From Aminobacter sp. HY435 (lineage in GTDB: Bacteria > Pseudomonadota > Alphaproteobacteria > Rhizobiales > Rhizobiaceae), in NCBI RefSeq assembly GCF_027568395.1, contig NZ_JANKZL010000012.1:62001-126000 (forward strand): 64,000 nucleotides of DNA, in the 5' to 3' direction. Below, one piece after another: positions 28,872 to 37,394 of this stretch. The translations under genes and the position numbers were made by a program. Below the pieces are notes generated by a model. It ran no database searches. It saw only the letters and a program-made list of their open reading frames with translations, and was not told the DNA's origin. Positions within the stretch are counted from its first letter, which is position 1; each line of letters opens with the position of its first letter.

Positions 28872-29936
28872 TTATTTCTTGTTCGACGATTTTGCATAGG
28901 CCTCGCTGAAATAGGCGAGGAACACGTCGAGCATTCCGTTCTCATGCGCAGCTTCCCGCGCGTCCCAGGTCGCCACGAACGTATCCCACGCTCGTCCCTT
29001 CCTGGAGACGAACGAGCCGCCCGGGGATTTCGCCTCTATGGCATCGGGCGAAAGCTCGGAAAGCAGGCGCGACAGTGCGGCCTGCATGGCGGCGTAGGTC
29101 GCGATCTCGTGCGCCTTGAGGTCGCGGAATGCCTCTTCGACGCTCTGGCGCGCATCCAGATATCCGGCCCGATGTCTCGCAAACATGATGTCGAGGATTT
29201 CGTCCGCGCGTGGCACGAACTTCAGCGGGTTGTTGTCCACGCCGCCGATCATGGTGCGTTGGCTTGTCCTGGCCAAAGCCTTTGCAGCCGCCCGCGCCTT
29301 GAGCATCTGGGACAGCTCATCGACCATGAGCCGGAGGATCGATCCGATCTCGGCTGCCACCTCGCGTGGATCGCGTTGCTGGAAGACATCGGGCGAGACA
29401 CCTGCGCCGGCCGCGATGAGGCGTAGCAATTCTGCCGCATCGGCCTGCTTTCCGACGGCAGGCGGGGCCGGCCGCATTGCCTGTTCCTGGTCGATGCTTC
29501 GGCTCTCCTGCGGTCGTGCCCTTGGCGCGACCTGCTCTGCCGCCACGCCGAAGAACGGGTCGGACCGCTGGGGCGGCGCCTGTTCGAAGCCCCATGCGTC
29601 AGGCGCGCGACGTGCCGGCTCGCCGCCTTCCAGCGACACCGCCACGATGTAGCGTCCGATGCACAGCCTGTCGCCGTCGGCAAGGCGATAGGGCGAGCTC
29701 ATGCGCTGGTCGGAGCCGTTGAGGAACGTGCCGTTGCGCGACACGTCGTGCAGCCAGAAGGCGCCGCGGTCGAAGCGCACCTCGCAATGCAGGCCGGAGA
29801 TGAACAGATCGGGGTCGGGCAGGTTCCAGTCGCGCTTGTCGCGGCCGATGGCGAAGCCACGGGCATTCGAACTGAAGGTGATCGGCCCGCCATTCGGCAG
29901 CCTGTCGACATTCTCGATGGTCAGGTTGATGAGCAT
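28872..29936 (-). CDS. FHA-domain T6SS protein, TagH-like
   Basis: The 354-residue protein has an N-terminal forkhead-associated domain that binds phosphothreonine. Core residues are visible in AIGRDKRDWNLPDPDLFISG (GR and SG, with His after it) and VSRNGTFLNG. A Pro/Arg-rich linker and a C-terminal helical domain shared with T6SS FHA proteins (DNNPLKFVPRADEILDIMF) follow. FHA proteins are the target of the PpkA/PppA switch. ATG 29936 is chosen because the conserved INLTIENVDRLPNGGP starts right after it; a GTG at 29987 without a ribosome site is the alternative. It heads the divergent tssL/tssM-like set. Confidence 0.83.
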   Translation of the reverse strand: MLINLTIENVDRLPNGGPITFSSNARGFAIGRDKRDWNLPDPDLFISGLHCEVRFDRGAFWLHDVSRNGTFLNGSDQRMSSPYRLADGDRLCIGRYIVAVSLEGGEPARRAPDAWGFEQAPPQRSDPFFGVAAEQVAPRARPQESRSIDQEQAMRPAPPAVGKQADAAELLRLIAAGAGVSPDVFQQRDPREVAAEIGSILRLMVDELSQMLKARAAAKALARTSQRTMIGGVDNNPLKFVPRADEILDIMFARHRAGYLDARQSVEEAFRDLKAHEIATYAAMQAALSRLLSELSPDAIEAKSPGGSFVSRKGRAWDTFVATWDAREAAHENGMLDVFLAYFSEAYAKSSNKK

Positions 29937-30141
29937 CAGGAATTGCCCGCCAGATCCCGGCTCGCAAGCAGCCTCGGTCAGATTCACGCTGTTATTCTAG
30001 CAGCTTGCGGCCAGTCGAGCACAGCGCGATTTCTAGAAGGCATGTTTACCAGCCTGGCGAAGCAGGACTTGGGAGGGTCAAAGGACTTATGCTAAGCTCT
30101 CCGCGCGAAGGTCCGGCGATCCCCTGGAGAGGCACGACGCC

Positions 30142-32469
30142 ATGGCTAACGATCGTGCGACAGTCGTTCGGACACCGCTCGGCGGCGATGCGCTGACCTT
30201 TACCCATCTTGCCGGGCGCGACGAGATCAGCCGCTGCTTTGCCTATACTGTGGGGTTCGCCAGCAGCGATCCCGACATCGATCCGCTCAAGATGCTGGGC
30301 GGGTCCGTGTCGGTGGAGGGCGAGTCTAAGCCGGCGCGTTGGTTCAGCGGCCTGGTTTCGGATTTCCGGCTCACCCGCATCGAGGACAGGCTCGCCTATT
30401 ACGAGGCCACTGTCAGGCCCTGGCTCTGGTTCCTTGGCAACACCACCGACTGCCGCATCTTCCAGAACATGACGGCCATCGAGATCGTCGAGAAGATCTT
30501 TTCAAAATATGGCGTGGCAAAGTTCGAGAAGCGGCTGCAGGGCTCCTATCCGTCGCGCGAATATTGCGTGCAGTTCGACGAGAGCGACCTCGATTTCGTG
30601 CAGCGCCTGCTCGAGCACGAAGGGGTGATGTATTTCTTCGAGCATGGCGATGGCGAGCACAAGCTGATCCTCGCCGATGCGATGAACAAGCTGAAGCCCG
30701 CGCCGGGCTACGACAAGGTGCCCTATCATTTCGAGGGGCGGGGCGCGCGCCGCGACGTCGAGTACATTACCGAATGGGTGCCCGGCAGTTCGGTTCGCCC
30801 AGGCGCTTATGCCCATACCGACTACGATTTCCAGAAGCCGGGCGCCGACTTGATGGCGAAGTCCGACCAGGCCTTTGGCCACAAGCAGGCGTCGGGCGAG
30901 AACTATCGCCAGCCGGGCGCGCATCTCGACGTCGGGCGCGGCGACGCCATAGCGCTCGTCCGTCGCGAGGAATTGCAGGCCGTGCATCGGCGCATCGCCG
31001 CGGCCGGCACCGTGCGCGGACTGTTCTCGGGCTGCACGTTCAAGCTCGAAGGTTTTCCGCGCGAGGACCAGAACGAAGAGTACCTGGTGGTCAGCGCCGA
31101 GTACCGGGTGTTCGATCCCGGCTACCACAGCGGTGTCGAGACCGGGGGCGAGAGCTTTACGGTGGTCCTGGGCGTCGCCCCGACCGGCCTGCCCTATCGC
31201 CCGCCGCGGATCACGCCGAGGCCGATCATGCGCGGGCCGCAGACGGCAACCGTTGTCGGCCCGTCGGGCGAGGAGATCTTCACCGACAAGTATGCCCGCG
31301 TTAAGGTGCAGTTCCACTGGGACCGTGAAGGCAAGAAGGACCAGAACAGCTCCTGCTTCGTGCGTGTGTCGCAGACCTGGGCCGGAAGCAGCTGGGGTTT
31401 CATCCAGATTCCACGTATCGGCCAGGAGGTGATCGTCGACTTCATCGAGGGCGATCCAGATCTGCCGATCATTACCGGCCGCGTCTATAATGCTTCCCAG
31501 ATGCCGCCCTACGGCCTGCCGGGGAGCGCCACGCAGTCCGGCTGGAAGTCGAACTCCTCGAAGGGTGGAGGCGGCTACAACGAGCTGATGTTCGAGGACA
31601 AGGCCGGCTCGGAACTGGTCAATTTCCAGGCGCAGAAGGATCACAACCTGCTGATCAAGAACGACCGCACCAAGCTCGTGCAGCACGACCAGTCGGACCG
31701 CATCGACCACGACGCCAGGCATTCCGTCGGCCACAACCTCGACGAGGACGTCGGCAACAACAAGACAGTCAAGGTTGGCGTCGACCAGACAACCAATATC
31801 GGTTCGAACGATACGGAAACGGTGGGCAAGAACAGGGCGCTGACGGTGGGCTCCAACGAGACGATCAGCATCGGCTCCAACTCGACCGAGACAATCGGCG
31901 CCAACCACGCGCAGACGGTCGCCATCGCCCAGGCGATCACGGTGGGTGGCGCGCGCGTCGACACCGTTGGGGCGACGGAGACGCGTTCGGTGGGCGCGGC
32001 CCAGACGAATACGATCGGCTCGACGCGCGCGGTCACCGTAGGTGCGGCCCAGACCCACCAGATCGGGGCAAGCGACAGCTGGAACATCGCATCGAACCAG
32101 GATGTGACGGTCGGCGGCGGTCAGACGTTCAACATCGCGAAGGATCACAAGAGCCAGATCGGCGCGGGGCGGCGCACGGAAATCGCGAAGGACGACGGCA
32201 CCAAGATCGGAGGAGCTTTCGAACTGAGGATTGCCAAGGCGAGCATGGTCCAGATCGGCGAGGACGGAAAGATGAACGTCGGCAAGACGTTCCTGATCGA
32301 GGCCGGCGACGCGATTGCTCTGAAATGCGGCTCGTCGACCATCACCATGAAGAAGGATGGAACGATCACCATCGAAGGCAAGGACATCAGCATCAAGGGA
32401 TCGGGCAAGATCAACGTCAAGGCGTCGAGCGTGATCACCATGAAAGGCTCGGAAATCAAGCAGAACTGA
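30142..32469 (+). CDS. vgrG: VgrG spike protein (TssI) with long repeat tail
   Basis: The 775-residue protein is the T6SS tail spike. The gp27-like part (about 1-370) and the gp5 OB-fold (about 385-460: KVQFHWDREG, SWGFIQIPRIGQEV, DPDLPIITGRVYN) are canonical. From about residue 534 to 720 there is a long run of roughly 8-residue (V/I)G-xx-x-T-x-(V/I) repeats that should form an extended triple-stranded beta-helix needle, ending in a DUF2345-like tip. No toxin domain is fused. GGAGAGG precedes ATG 30142. It heads a three-gene plus-strand operon and is divergent from the FHA gene. Confidence 0.93.
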   Translation: MANDRATVVRTPLGGDALTFTHLAGRDEISRCFAYTVGFASSDPDIDPLKMLGGSVSVEGESKPARWFSGLVSDFRLTRIEDRLAYYEATVRPWLWFLGNTTDCRIFQNMTAIEIVEKIFSKYGVAKFEKRLQGSYPSREYCVQFDESDLDFVQRLLEHEGVMYFFEHGDGEHKLILADAMNKLKPAPGYDKVPYHFEGRGARRDVEYITEWVPGSSVRPGAYAHTDYDFQKPGADLMAKSDQAFGHKQASGENYRQPGAHLDVGRGDAIALVRREELQAVHRRIAAAGTVRGLFSGCTFKLEGFPREDQNEEYLVVSAEYRVFDPGYHSGVETGGESFTVVLGVAPTGLPYRPPRITPRPIMRGPQTATVVGPSGEEIFTDKYARVKVQFHWDREGKKDQNSSCFVRVSQTWAGSSWGFIQIPRIGQEVIVDFIEGDPDLPIITGRVYNASQMPPYGLPGSATQSGWKSNSSKGGGGYNELMFEDKAGSELVNFQAQKDHNLLIKNDRTKLVQHDQSDRIDHDARHSVGHNLDEDVGNNKTVKVGVDQTTNIGSNDTETVGKNRALTVGSNETISIGSNSTETIGANHAQTVAIAQAITVGGARVDTVGATETRSVGAAQTNTIGSTRAVTVGAAQTHQIGASDSWNIASNQDVTVGGGQTFNIAKDHKSQIGAGRRTEIAKDDGTKIGGAFELRIAKASMVQIGEDGKMNVGKTFLIEAGDAIALKCGSSTITMKKDGTITIEGKDISIKGSGKINVKASSVITMKGSEIKQN

Positions 32470-32480
32470 GGGCGGTTGCG

Positions 32481-32906
32481 ATGACCAAAACATTGAAGCG
32501 GGTCGAAGGCGTGGTGATCGGCATACTCCTGGGCTTCGACGGCGAGGCGCCCCTTGTCGTCTTTCCCGGTAATGCCAAGGACACCGCCATAAGGGCGCGC
32601 AGCCTGACCGAGATGAACTCCGAGATGATTGGCGCGGAGGTGGCGCTGCTCTTTGAAAATGGCGATGTCGGCCGCCCGCTAGTTGTTGGGCGCATCGTCG
32701 ATCCGATCCGCCGGCCAAAAGCGCCACAGGTCATTCGGGACGGCAAGAAGGTCCAGATTATCGGCGAAGAGCGCATAGAGCTGCGCTGCGGCAAGGCCAC
32801 GATCATCATGGACAAGGACGGCCACATCACAATTCGCGGCACCTATGTGACCAGCCACGCCAGCGCCGCGAACCGCATCCGTGGCGGCTCGATCAATCTA
32901 AACTGA
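32481..32906 (+). CDS. DUF6484-type T6SS accessory protein
   Basis: The 141-residue protein has a small beta domain (VEGVVIGILLGFDGEAPLVV; GAEVALLFENGDVGRPLVVG) followed by a VgrG-tip-like beta stretch (IELRCGKATIIMDKDGHITI). Similar small proteins are found directly after vgrG in many T6SS loci, where they may cap or adapt the spike for cargo. It starts 11 bp after vgrG and overlaps the next gene as TGATG-type coupling. The family name is from recognition of the pattern and is moderately sure. Confidence 0.7.
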   Translation: MTKTLKRVEGVVIGILLGFDGEAPLVVFPGNAKDTAIRARSLTEMNSEMIGAEVALLFENGDVGRPLVVGRIVDPIRRPKAPQVIRDGKKVQIIGEERIELRCGKATIIMDKDGHITIRGTYVTSHASAANRIRGGSINLN

Positions 32907-33241
32907 TGCCGAAGATTGTTCTGCGCGAAATCGTGCGGCAGCATGCGGAAATGGCAGCGTTCCTGTGGACGGTCTACGACCATCATCTGCTGCACCCGAA
33001 CGAGAATCCCGACATGGACGAGGAGCGTCTGGCTCGACTGGTCGAACGGCTGGACGCCCATATCGACGGCTTGCGCGTTGCTGGCGAGGCGGGACAAAAA
33101 ATCGCCGAGGAGGTCTACGCCGAGTACCCCGAAGCCGGGGAACTGTTCGTGTTGAGAATGCTGCAGACCGGTGCGCCAAGGACCATCGGGGAACTCGATG
33201 TCGAGAAGGTGCGGGCCTACCTGGCCGCCAATGGCGTCTGA
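32906..33241 (+). CDS. Short protein like the N-terminus of TIGR02270-family T6SS proteins
   Basis: The 111-residue product contains RQHAEMAAFLWTVYDHHLL and LARLVERLDAHIDGLRVAGEAG. These match the opening domain of the longer TIGR02270 family (HEAT-like repeat proteins linked to T6SS, usually several hundred residues). Here only that domain is present, followed by YPEAGELFVLRML and a stop. It is either a natural short form or a truncation. The ATG overlaps the previous stop by one base, and it converges with the next minus-strand gene after 15 bp. Confidence 0.6.
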   Translation: MPKIVLREIVRQHAEMAAFLWTVYDHHLLHPNENPDMDEERLARLVERLDAHIDGLRVAGEAGQKIAEEVYAEYPEAGELFVLRMLQTGAPRTIGELDVEKVRAYLAANGV

Positions 33242-33256
33242 CAGGACAGCGTTCGA

Positions 33257-34174
33257 TCAGACCAGCCTGAAGCCGTTGCGATATTCGAGGGCCAGCGTCT
33301 TCCATTTCTTGCCGTCGAAGCGCCAGGCGTCGACGCCGGCCACATACAAGAACTCGCCGTCTGTCCTGAGATCGGAGGCGGTGCCGATCTCCGCGTCCAG
33401 GAGAACGATCGACTCGCCGTCCTCGACGCCCAGGCCGCCTTCGTCACCCCAATAGGCCTTGCCCTTGAAGGTCCGCACCGCGAGGTGAGTGGTCCTGTCG
33501 ACAGGTTCGATTTCGATGGCTTCTTCGTTGACGATCCGCAGGCACACGCCATCCCCGCCGGCGACCCTGATCGTACCGTCGCTGGCGACGTCGATGCCGT
33601 AGAAGTGGTCCTGGCGGTGCAGTTCGAGCGCTTCCCACGTCGAGCCCGCCAGCTTGTGAACGCTGCCGGAATCGCCGCACACCCAGACGCCGTTCCTGGC
33701 GTCGCCGTGAAGGTCCATGTACTCGGCGTCGTTGATTGGTGTGATGCGCTGCCAGTCGCTCCCCACCAATCGGACTGCGCCGCCTTCGGATCCTGCCATC
33801 ATCGGGCCGCTCGGGCCGGCCGCCCACACCTGGCGGAAGCTCACATCGCCAACCCGGTCCCGGGTCCATTCGCTGCCGGCATAGCGCCACACCCAGACAG
33901 TCGCCTCGAGCGCAAACAGCTCGCCCGATGGCGAAGCCGAAAGCGAGGTCAGCCATTCGGAAGTCACGAGGACGCCCTTTGCGGTCTTCGGGTTGAAGTC
34001 GTCGACGGTGAAGATCACCGACACCGTCGGATCGTAGTCGGAGTTGCTCAGCAGGAAGAGGATCGCGACCTTGCCGTCGCCCATCGGGGCGACCTGGATG
34101 CATTCGATCGTAGTGTCCTCGTCATCGATGAAGTCTTCGAGCTCGTCCTTGGTCATGGTCAGCTTTCCGGCCAT
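33257..34174 (-). CDS. Beta-propeller-like protein, candidate immunity protein
   Basis: The 305-residue protein has no signal peptide. It contains repeated blades with the pattern W..(aromatic)..G..W (VWRYAGSEWTRD, VRLVGSDWQRI, VHKLAGSTWEAL, AWRFDGKKWKTL), each followed by a GDGxxxVAG-type turn, which suggests a beta-propeller. It starts 12 bp after the stop of the PAAR-like gene, with GAGGTGG as ribosome site within the junction. A cytoplasmic protein directly after a candidate effector is the usual place for an immunity gene; function is inferred from that position only. Confidence 0.65.
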   Translation of the reverse strand: MAGKLTMTKDELEDFIDDEDTTIECIQVAPMGDGKVAILFLLSNSDYDPTVSVIFTVDDFNPKTAKGVLVTSEWLTSLSASPSGELFALEATVWVWRYAGSEWTRDRVGDVSFRQVWAAGPSGPMMAGSEGGAVRLVGSDWQRITPINDAEYMDLHGDARNGVWVCGDSGSVHKLAGSTWEALELHRQDHFYGIDVASDGTIRVAGGDGVCLRIVNEEAIEIEPVDRTTHLAVRTFKGKAYWGDEGGLGVEDGESIVLLDAEIGTASDLRTDGEFLYVAGVDAWRFDGKKWKTLALEYRNGFRLV

Positions 34175-34186
34175 CTCGCAACCACC

Positions 34187-35269
34187 TCATTTGGGGCATT
34201 CCTTGCTGGATTCTCCAACATCGGCTGCCGTGACAGTCACGTTCTTCGGATCCTTGCCGGCCTTCACGGCGGCATCCTTCAGCTTCTTGCGCGCTTTCGA
34301 GGCTTTCTTCGCCTGGTCCTGCGCCTTCGGGCACGACCCGTGGCACCGCGTCTTTTCCTTCACATCATTGGACTTGATGTTCTTCTTCTGGTAGTCGGCA
34401 TTCTTGTCCTTCAGGCATTGCGCGACCTTGCTATGGATCTCCTTCGGGATTTCGGGGTCCTTCATGTGCTTCACGGTGGCCTTCGCGCACACGTCGTTGA
34501 AGTCCCCCAGCTTGCCGCTGTCGTTGTCCTTGATCCATTTGGCCGCGTCCTGGGTCTTGAGATTGTGTCCCGTTTTGCCCTTCTTGCCGATGACCTTCTG
34601 GCCCTTGTAGCCGGCCTTCCTGGCCTTCGCGGCCTCGCCCGGCATCCATTTGGCCTTCATGCAGATGCACGGCGCCTTTTGCTCGTCGTAGTCCTTGCAG
34701 CAGTCGAGCGTCAGGTCACGCACGCCCTGGACGGTGAAGAACCGGACCTCGGTGGTATGTTCCTTCTCGTAGCCCGGATCGCACTCCAGTTGGTCGTACG
34801 GCTTTATCCCGAGCATGCTGCATTTGAAGTCACCCGCCGTTGCCGTCGCGACCCTCAGGATGGGCATCCCGCCGGCCATCGGCGAGGCGTGGTCGTTGGA
34901 GCCCAGATCGGAGAAGCGGCTGATCGGCTCGGCATCCATCTTGACGTTGCCGGACCAGGCGTGGGCGTATTCCTTGCCCCGGTTCACCGAAGTGATGATG
35001 TTCTTCTTCGGCGCGCAGCCGGCTTCGTTGCCCGAACACTTCGTGTAGTAGGACTTGTTCTTCTGGGTGACTGTCTTGCCGCCGATCTTGACCGTGCTTG
35101 TGCCGCTGTCGGTGTCGTCGTCCATGCTGAAGGTAGGGTAGGGCACCGGCACGCCGGGCGGTGTCGCGGGCGTCTGGGGTGGCGTGAAGCAGACATACGG
35201 AAAGGCGGCGATGATCTTGTTGGCCTGCACCTTGCAGGCCACCTCGAGGCCGTTGGCATAGACCGTCAT
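34187..35269 (-). CDS. PAAR-like (DUF4150) protein with Lys/Cys-rich C-terminal extension, candidate T6SS effector
   Basis: The 360-residue protein begins VYANGLEVACKVQANKI and includes the DUF4150 features PPQTPATPPGVPVPYP, KSYYTKCSGNEAG and SRFSDLGSNDHASP (about 1-135). DUF4150 proteins are PAAR-like tips that sharpen VgrG and carry effectors. The remaining 225 residues are Lys- and Cys-rich (LDCCKDYDEQKAPCICM; GKTGHNLKTQDAAKWIKDN) and match no domain recognised by eye. They could be a toxin or a structural extension. The ATG at 35269 overlaps the upstream stop by 4 bp. The position after DUF2169 and before a possible immunity gene supports an effector role. Confidence 0.75.
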   Translation of the reverse strand: MTVYANGLEVACKVQANKIIAAFPYVCFTPPQTPATPPGVPVPYPTFSMDDDTDSGTSTVKIGGKTVTQKNKSYYTKCSGNEAGCAPKKNIITSVNRGKEYAHAWSGNVKMDAEPISRFSDLGSNDHASPMAGGMPILRVATATAGDFKCSMLGIKPYDQLECDPGYEKEHTTEVRFFTVQGVRDLTLDCCKDYDEQKAPCICMKAKWMPGEAAKARKAGYKGQKVIGKKGKTGHNLKTQDAAKWIKDNDSGKLGDFNDVCAKATVKHMKDPEIPKEIHSKVAQCLKDKNADYQKKNIKSNDVKEKTRCHGSCPKAQDQAKKASKARKKLKDAAVKAGKDPKNVTVTAADVGESSKECPK

Positions 35270-36291
35270 GCCGCCCTCCTCGAGGCGAAGACCGCGGCGC
35301 CGCACGCGCCGTCATCGGAGGAGGCCTCGATGAGCACCGGATTGCCGGCGGCGTAGCCCTTGGCCGCCGCCGTCCAGGCCATGCCCACCATGATTGGAAC
35401 CGCCGCCGCGCCGATATTGCCCAGCGACTCCGCCGGCGACCACAGATCCTGGAACGCGTGCCGGCCGCGCAGCAGCCGGATGGAGGCGAGCGCCGTCTGC
35501 TTGAACCAGTACTGCTCGCCGACAAGGTCCGAGATGCGATAGCCGAGCCGGCTCATGTCGATGCCCGTCTCGCGAAAGGCGGCGTCATAGGCGGCCGTCA
35601 TCCCGTCCGCCCGCAGGGGCAGGTCCTTCGCGTTGTAGATGGAGGCCGGTTCACGCGCGAGGCCAAGTCCGAACAGTTGAAAGCCCCCGCTGCCCGACCG
35701 TCTGCACAGCACCGCAGCGGCAGCTTCGCCTGGAATGAAACCGTTGGCGTTGTCCGCAGTCAGGATGCGGCGTTCCTTGAGATAATGGGAGATCGTCGGG
35801 GCGGTCAGGTAGCAGTCGACGCCGGCGATCATCACATAAGGCACATCGCCGGACGCTAGCAGCCGCCGGGCATGATCGAAGGCGACGTGCCCCGATGGCC
35901 GGCCATGCGCTATGATGCGGGACTGGCTGTGGGGCGCGATCTGGATGATCTCGCCGATGCGCCGCATCAGGGTCGAATTGTCACGCACCGAGCGGCCGGG
36001 CCGGCCCTCTTCCGGCAGGCAGAGGAGGAGCGCGGTTTGTCCACGTGCCCCCGGCGCGCCTTCGTAAGCCTCGACGATGGCGCCTGCCGCCAGATGTGCG
36101 AGACGCTTTTCGCCGATCCAGTTGCGGGGAAGCGGCACCGGCGCACCTGTCAACCAGCCTTCGGGCGTGCTGAGGAACCGTGTCTCCTGAAAGCCGTCCA
36201 ATCGCGCCCGCATCGCAGCGCAGCTCGACGGCGCATCCAGCCCGACGGCTGTCACCATGCCTATGGAGACGATCTCGAGGCCGGCGTTCAT
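35266..36291 (-). CDS. Ketosynthase/thiolase-fold protein in the T6SS cargo operon, probably catalytically dead
   Basis: The 341-residue protein resembles beta-ketoacyl-ACP synthases. MNAGLEIVSIGMVTAVGLD opens it, and DNANGFIPGEAAAAVLCRR (about 180-198) matches the DGFxxGEGAG motif. By eye the active-site region that normally reads TACASG is here IIAHGRPSG (about 126-134), so the Cys is missing. The first catalytic His region (GTGT) is not recognisable, and GH(T)xGAAG reads GNIGAAA. It is translationally coupled by 4-bp overlaps to the DUF2169 gene upstream and the PAAR-like gene downstream. A structural or chaperone role in cargo handling is inferred. Confidence 0.72.
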   Translation of the reverse strand: MNAGLEIVSIGMVTAVGLDAPSSCAAMRARLDGFQETRFLSTPEGWLTGAPVPLPRNWIGEKRLAHLAAGAIVEAYEGAPGARGQTALLLCLPEEGRPGRSVRDNSTLMRRIGEIIQIAPHSQSRIIAHGRPSGHVAFDHARRLLASGDVPYVMIAGVDCYLTAPTISHYLKERRILTADNANGFIPGEAAAAVLCRRSGSGGFQLFGLGLAREPASIYNAKDLPLRADGMTAAYDAAFRETGIDMSRLGYRISDLVGEQYWFKQTALASIRLLRGRHAFQDLWSPAESLGNIGAAAVPIMVGMAWTAAAKGYAAGNPVLIEASSDDGACGAAVFASRRAA

Positions 36292-37394
36292 GCAGCCTCC
36301 GAGCGGTCGTCGCGCAATGGCATGTCGAACCTGCGGATGTAGCGTTTGCCGGTCGCCCGGGCCAGCAACATGCCGGGGGTCGGCACGCCAACCCAGCACT
36401 CTGAGAAATCCAGGATCGTCCGGTGCAGCCTGTGCGACAGGCGCCAAACGAGCGACAACCTGCGGCGTTCGGGATCAAGCAGGATCGTGTCGGGCAGAAC
36501 GCGCGTATCGACCACCTTCGCGTCGTTCTCGAACAGCGCCATCGGCAGCGACGTGTCCGGCAAACGGAAGCTGACGCGGCCGTCGGGCGTCAGGTTCACC
36601 AGCTGCACCTCTTCGCCGCCGCGCGGATTGTCGATCTGCTGGTCCGGCGGGGCCATCTGGAAGTAGCGCTCGTCGAAATCCGGCGGCAGGAACGGAAATA
36701 TGTTCCTGGTCCAGTTGTCGTCGTAGGTGCCGCCAAATTCGATGCGCCCTGGCCAGCCGCGTCCCATGGGGCCAAAGCTCATCGGCGCGTAGTCGCCGAA
36801 GGGCGAACGGATTTCCTCGCCCACCTTCTGCGTGTTGGGCAAACGCAATCCGGGAACGAGGTGTTGGTTCCTCGTGCGCGACCAGCCGGTGCCGACGGGA
36901 TTGGTGGCGTAGACCCCAGGCATCTTGTCTGCCGGGTCCAGCTTGTCGACGCCTCCCCAGGCGTTGTCGTAGGTGATCGGCATCTTCAGGAACGGCTGAG
37001 CCGCGGTGGCAGTGAAGACCGGGCCAACGGCGCGCCATTCGCGATGACCCACCGCCTCCAACAGTTTCGACCAGTTACCGACCCTGATGCCGACCGGCAC
37101 GCGCTCTGCCGGGCGGCCCCCCGGCGCATAGGCGCAACCATTGGCGATGACGTCGCAGCGCGGTTTGCGGAAGGCGAAATCGGTTTCCCACAGGGTCGCC
37201 GAATAGCCCGGCTCGCCCGTCTGCGTGTCGGCGAAGACCAGCGGAACCTGCTCGCTCGATTTGCGGAGTTCGCCGCCGGGCTTGTCGGGAAAGTCGAACG
37301 TCCCCTTCACCACGACAACCAGCCAGTCGTGCCCCGCGACATCGGTCGCTGCGGTGAACTGGTGCGGATAGCCTGTCTGGTTGAGTACTTCCAT
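36288..37394 (-). CDS. DUF2169 T6SS cargo adaptor
   Basis: The 368-residue protein has a DUF2169 domain over most of its length (DWLVVVVKGTFDF; PRCDVIANGCAYAPGG; FLKMPITYDNAWGG; MSFGPMGRGWPGR; FQMAPPDQQ). In Agrobacterium and other bacteria, DUF2169 proteins are adaptors that load PAAR-type effectors onto VgrG. The last 60 residues (RRRLSLVWRLSHRLHRTILDF) extend past the core. The ATG overlaps the tagF stop by one base and the stop overlaps the ketosynthase-like start by four, so the gene is embedded in a coupled string. Confidence 0.88.
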   Translation of the reverse strand: MEVLNQTGYPHQFTAATDVAGHDWLVVVVKGTFDFPDKPGGELRKSSEQVPLVFADTQTGEPGYSATLWETDFAFRKPRCDVIANGCAYAPGGRPAERVPVGIRVGNWSKLLEAVGHREWRAVGPVFTATAAQPFLKMPITYDNAWGGVDKLDPADKMPGVYATNPVGTGWSRTRNQHLVPGLRLPNTQKVGEEIRSPFGDYAPMSFGPMGRGWPGRIEFGGTYDDNWTRNIFPFLPPDFDERYFQMAPPDQQIDNPRGGEEVQLVNLTPDGRVSFRLPDTSLPMALFENDAKVVDTRVLPDTILLDPERRRLSLVWRLSHRLHRTILDFSECWVGVPTPGMLLARATGKRYIRRFDMPLRDDRSEAA

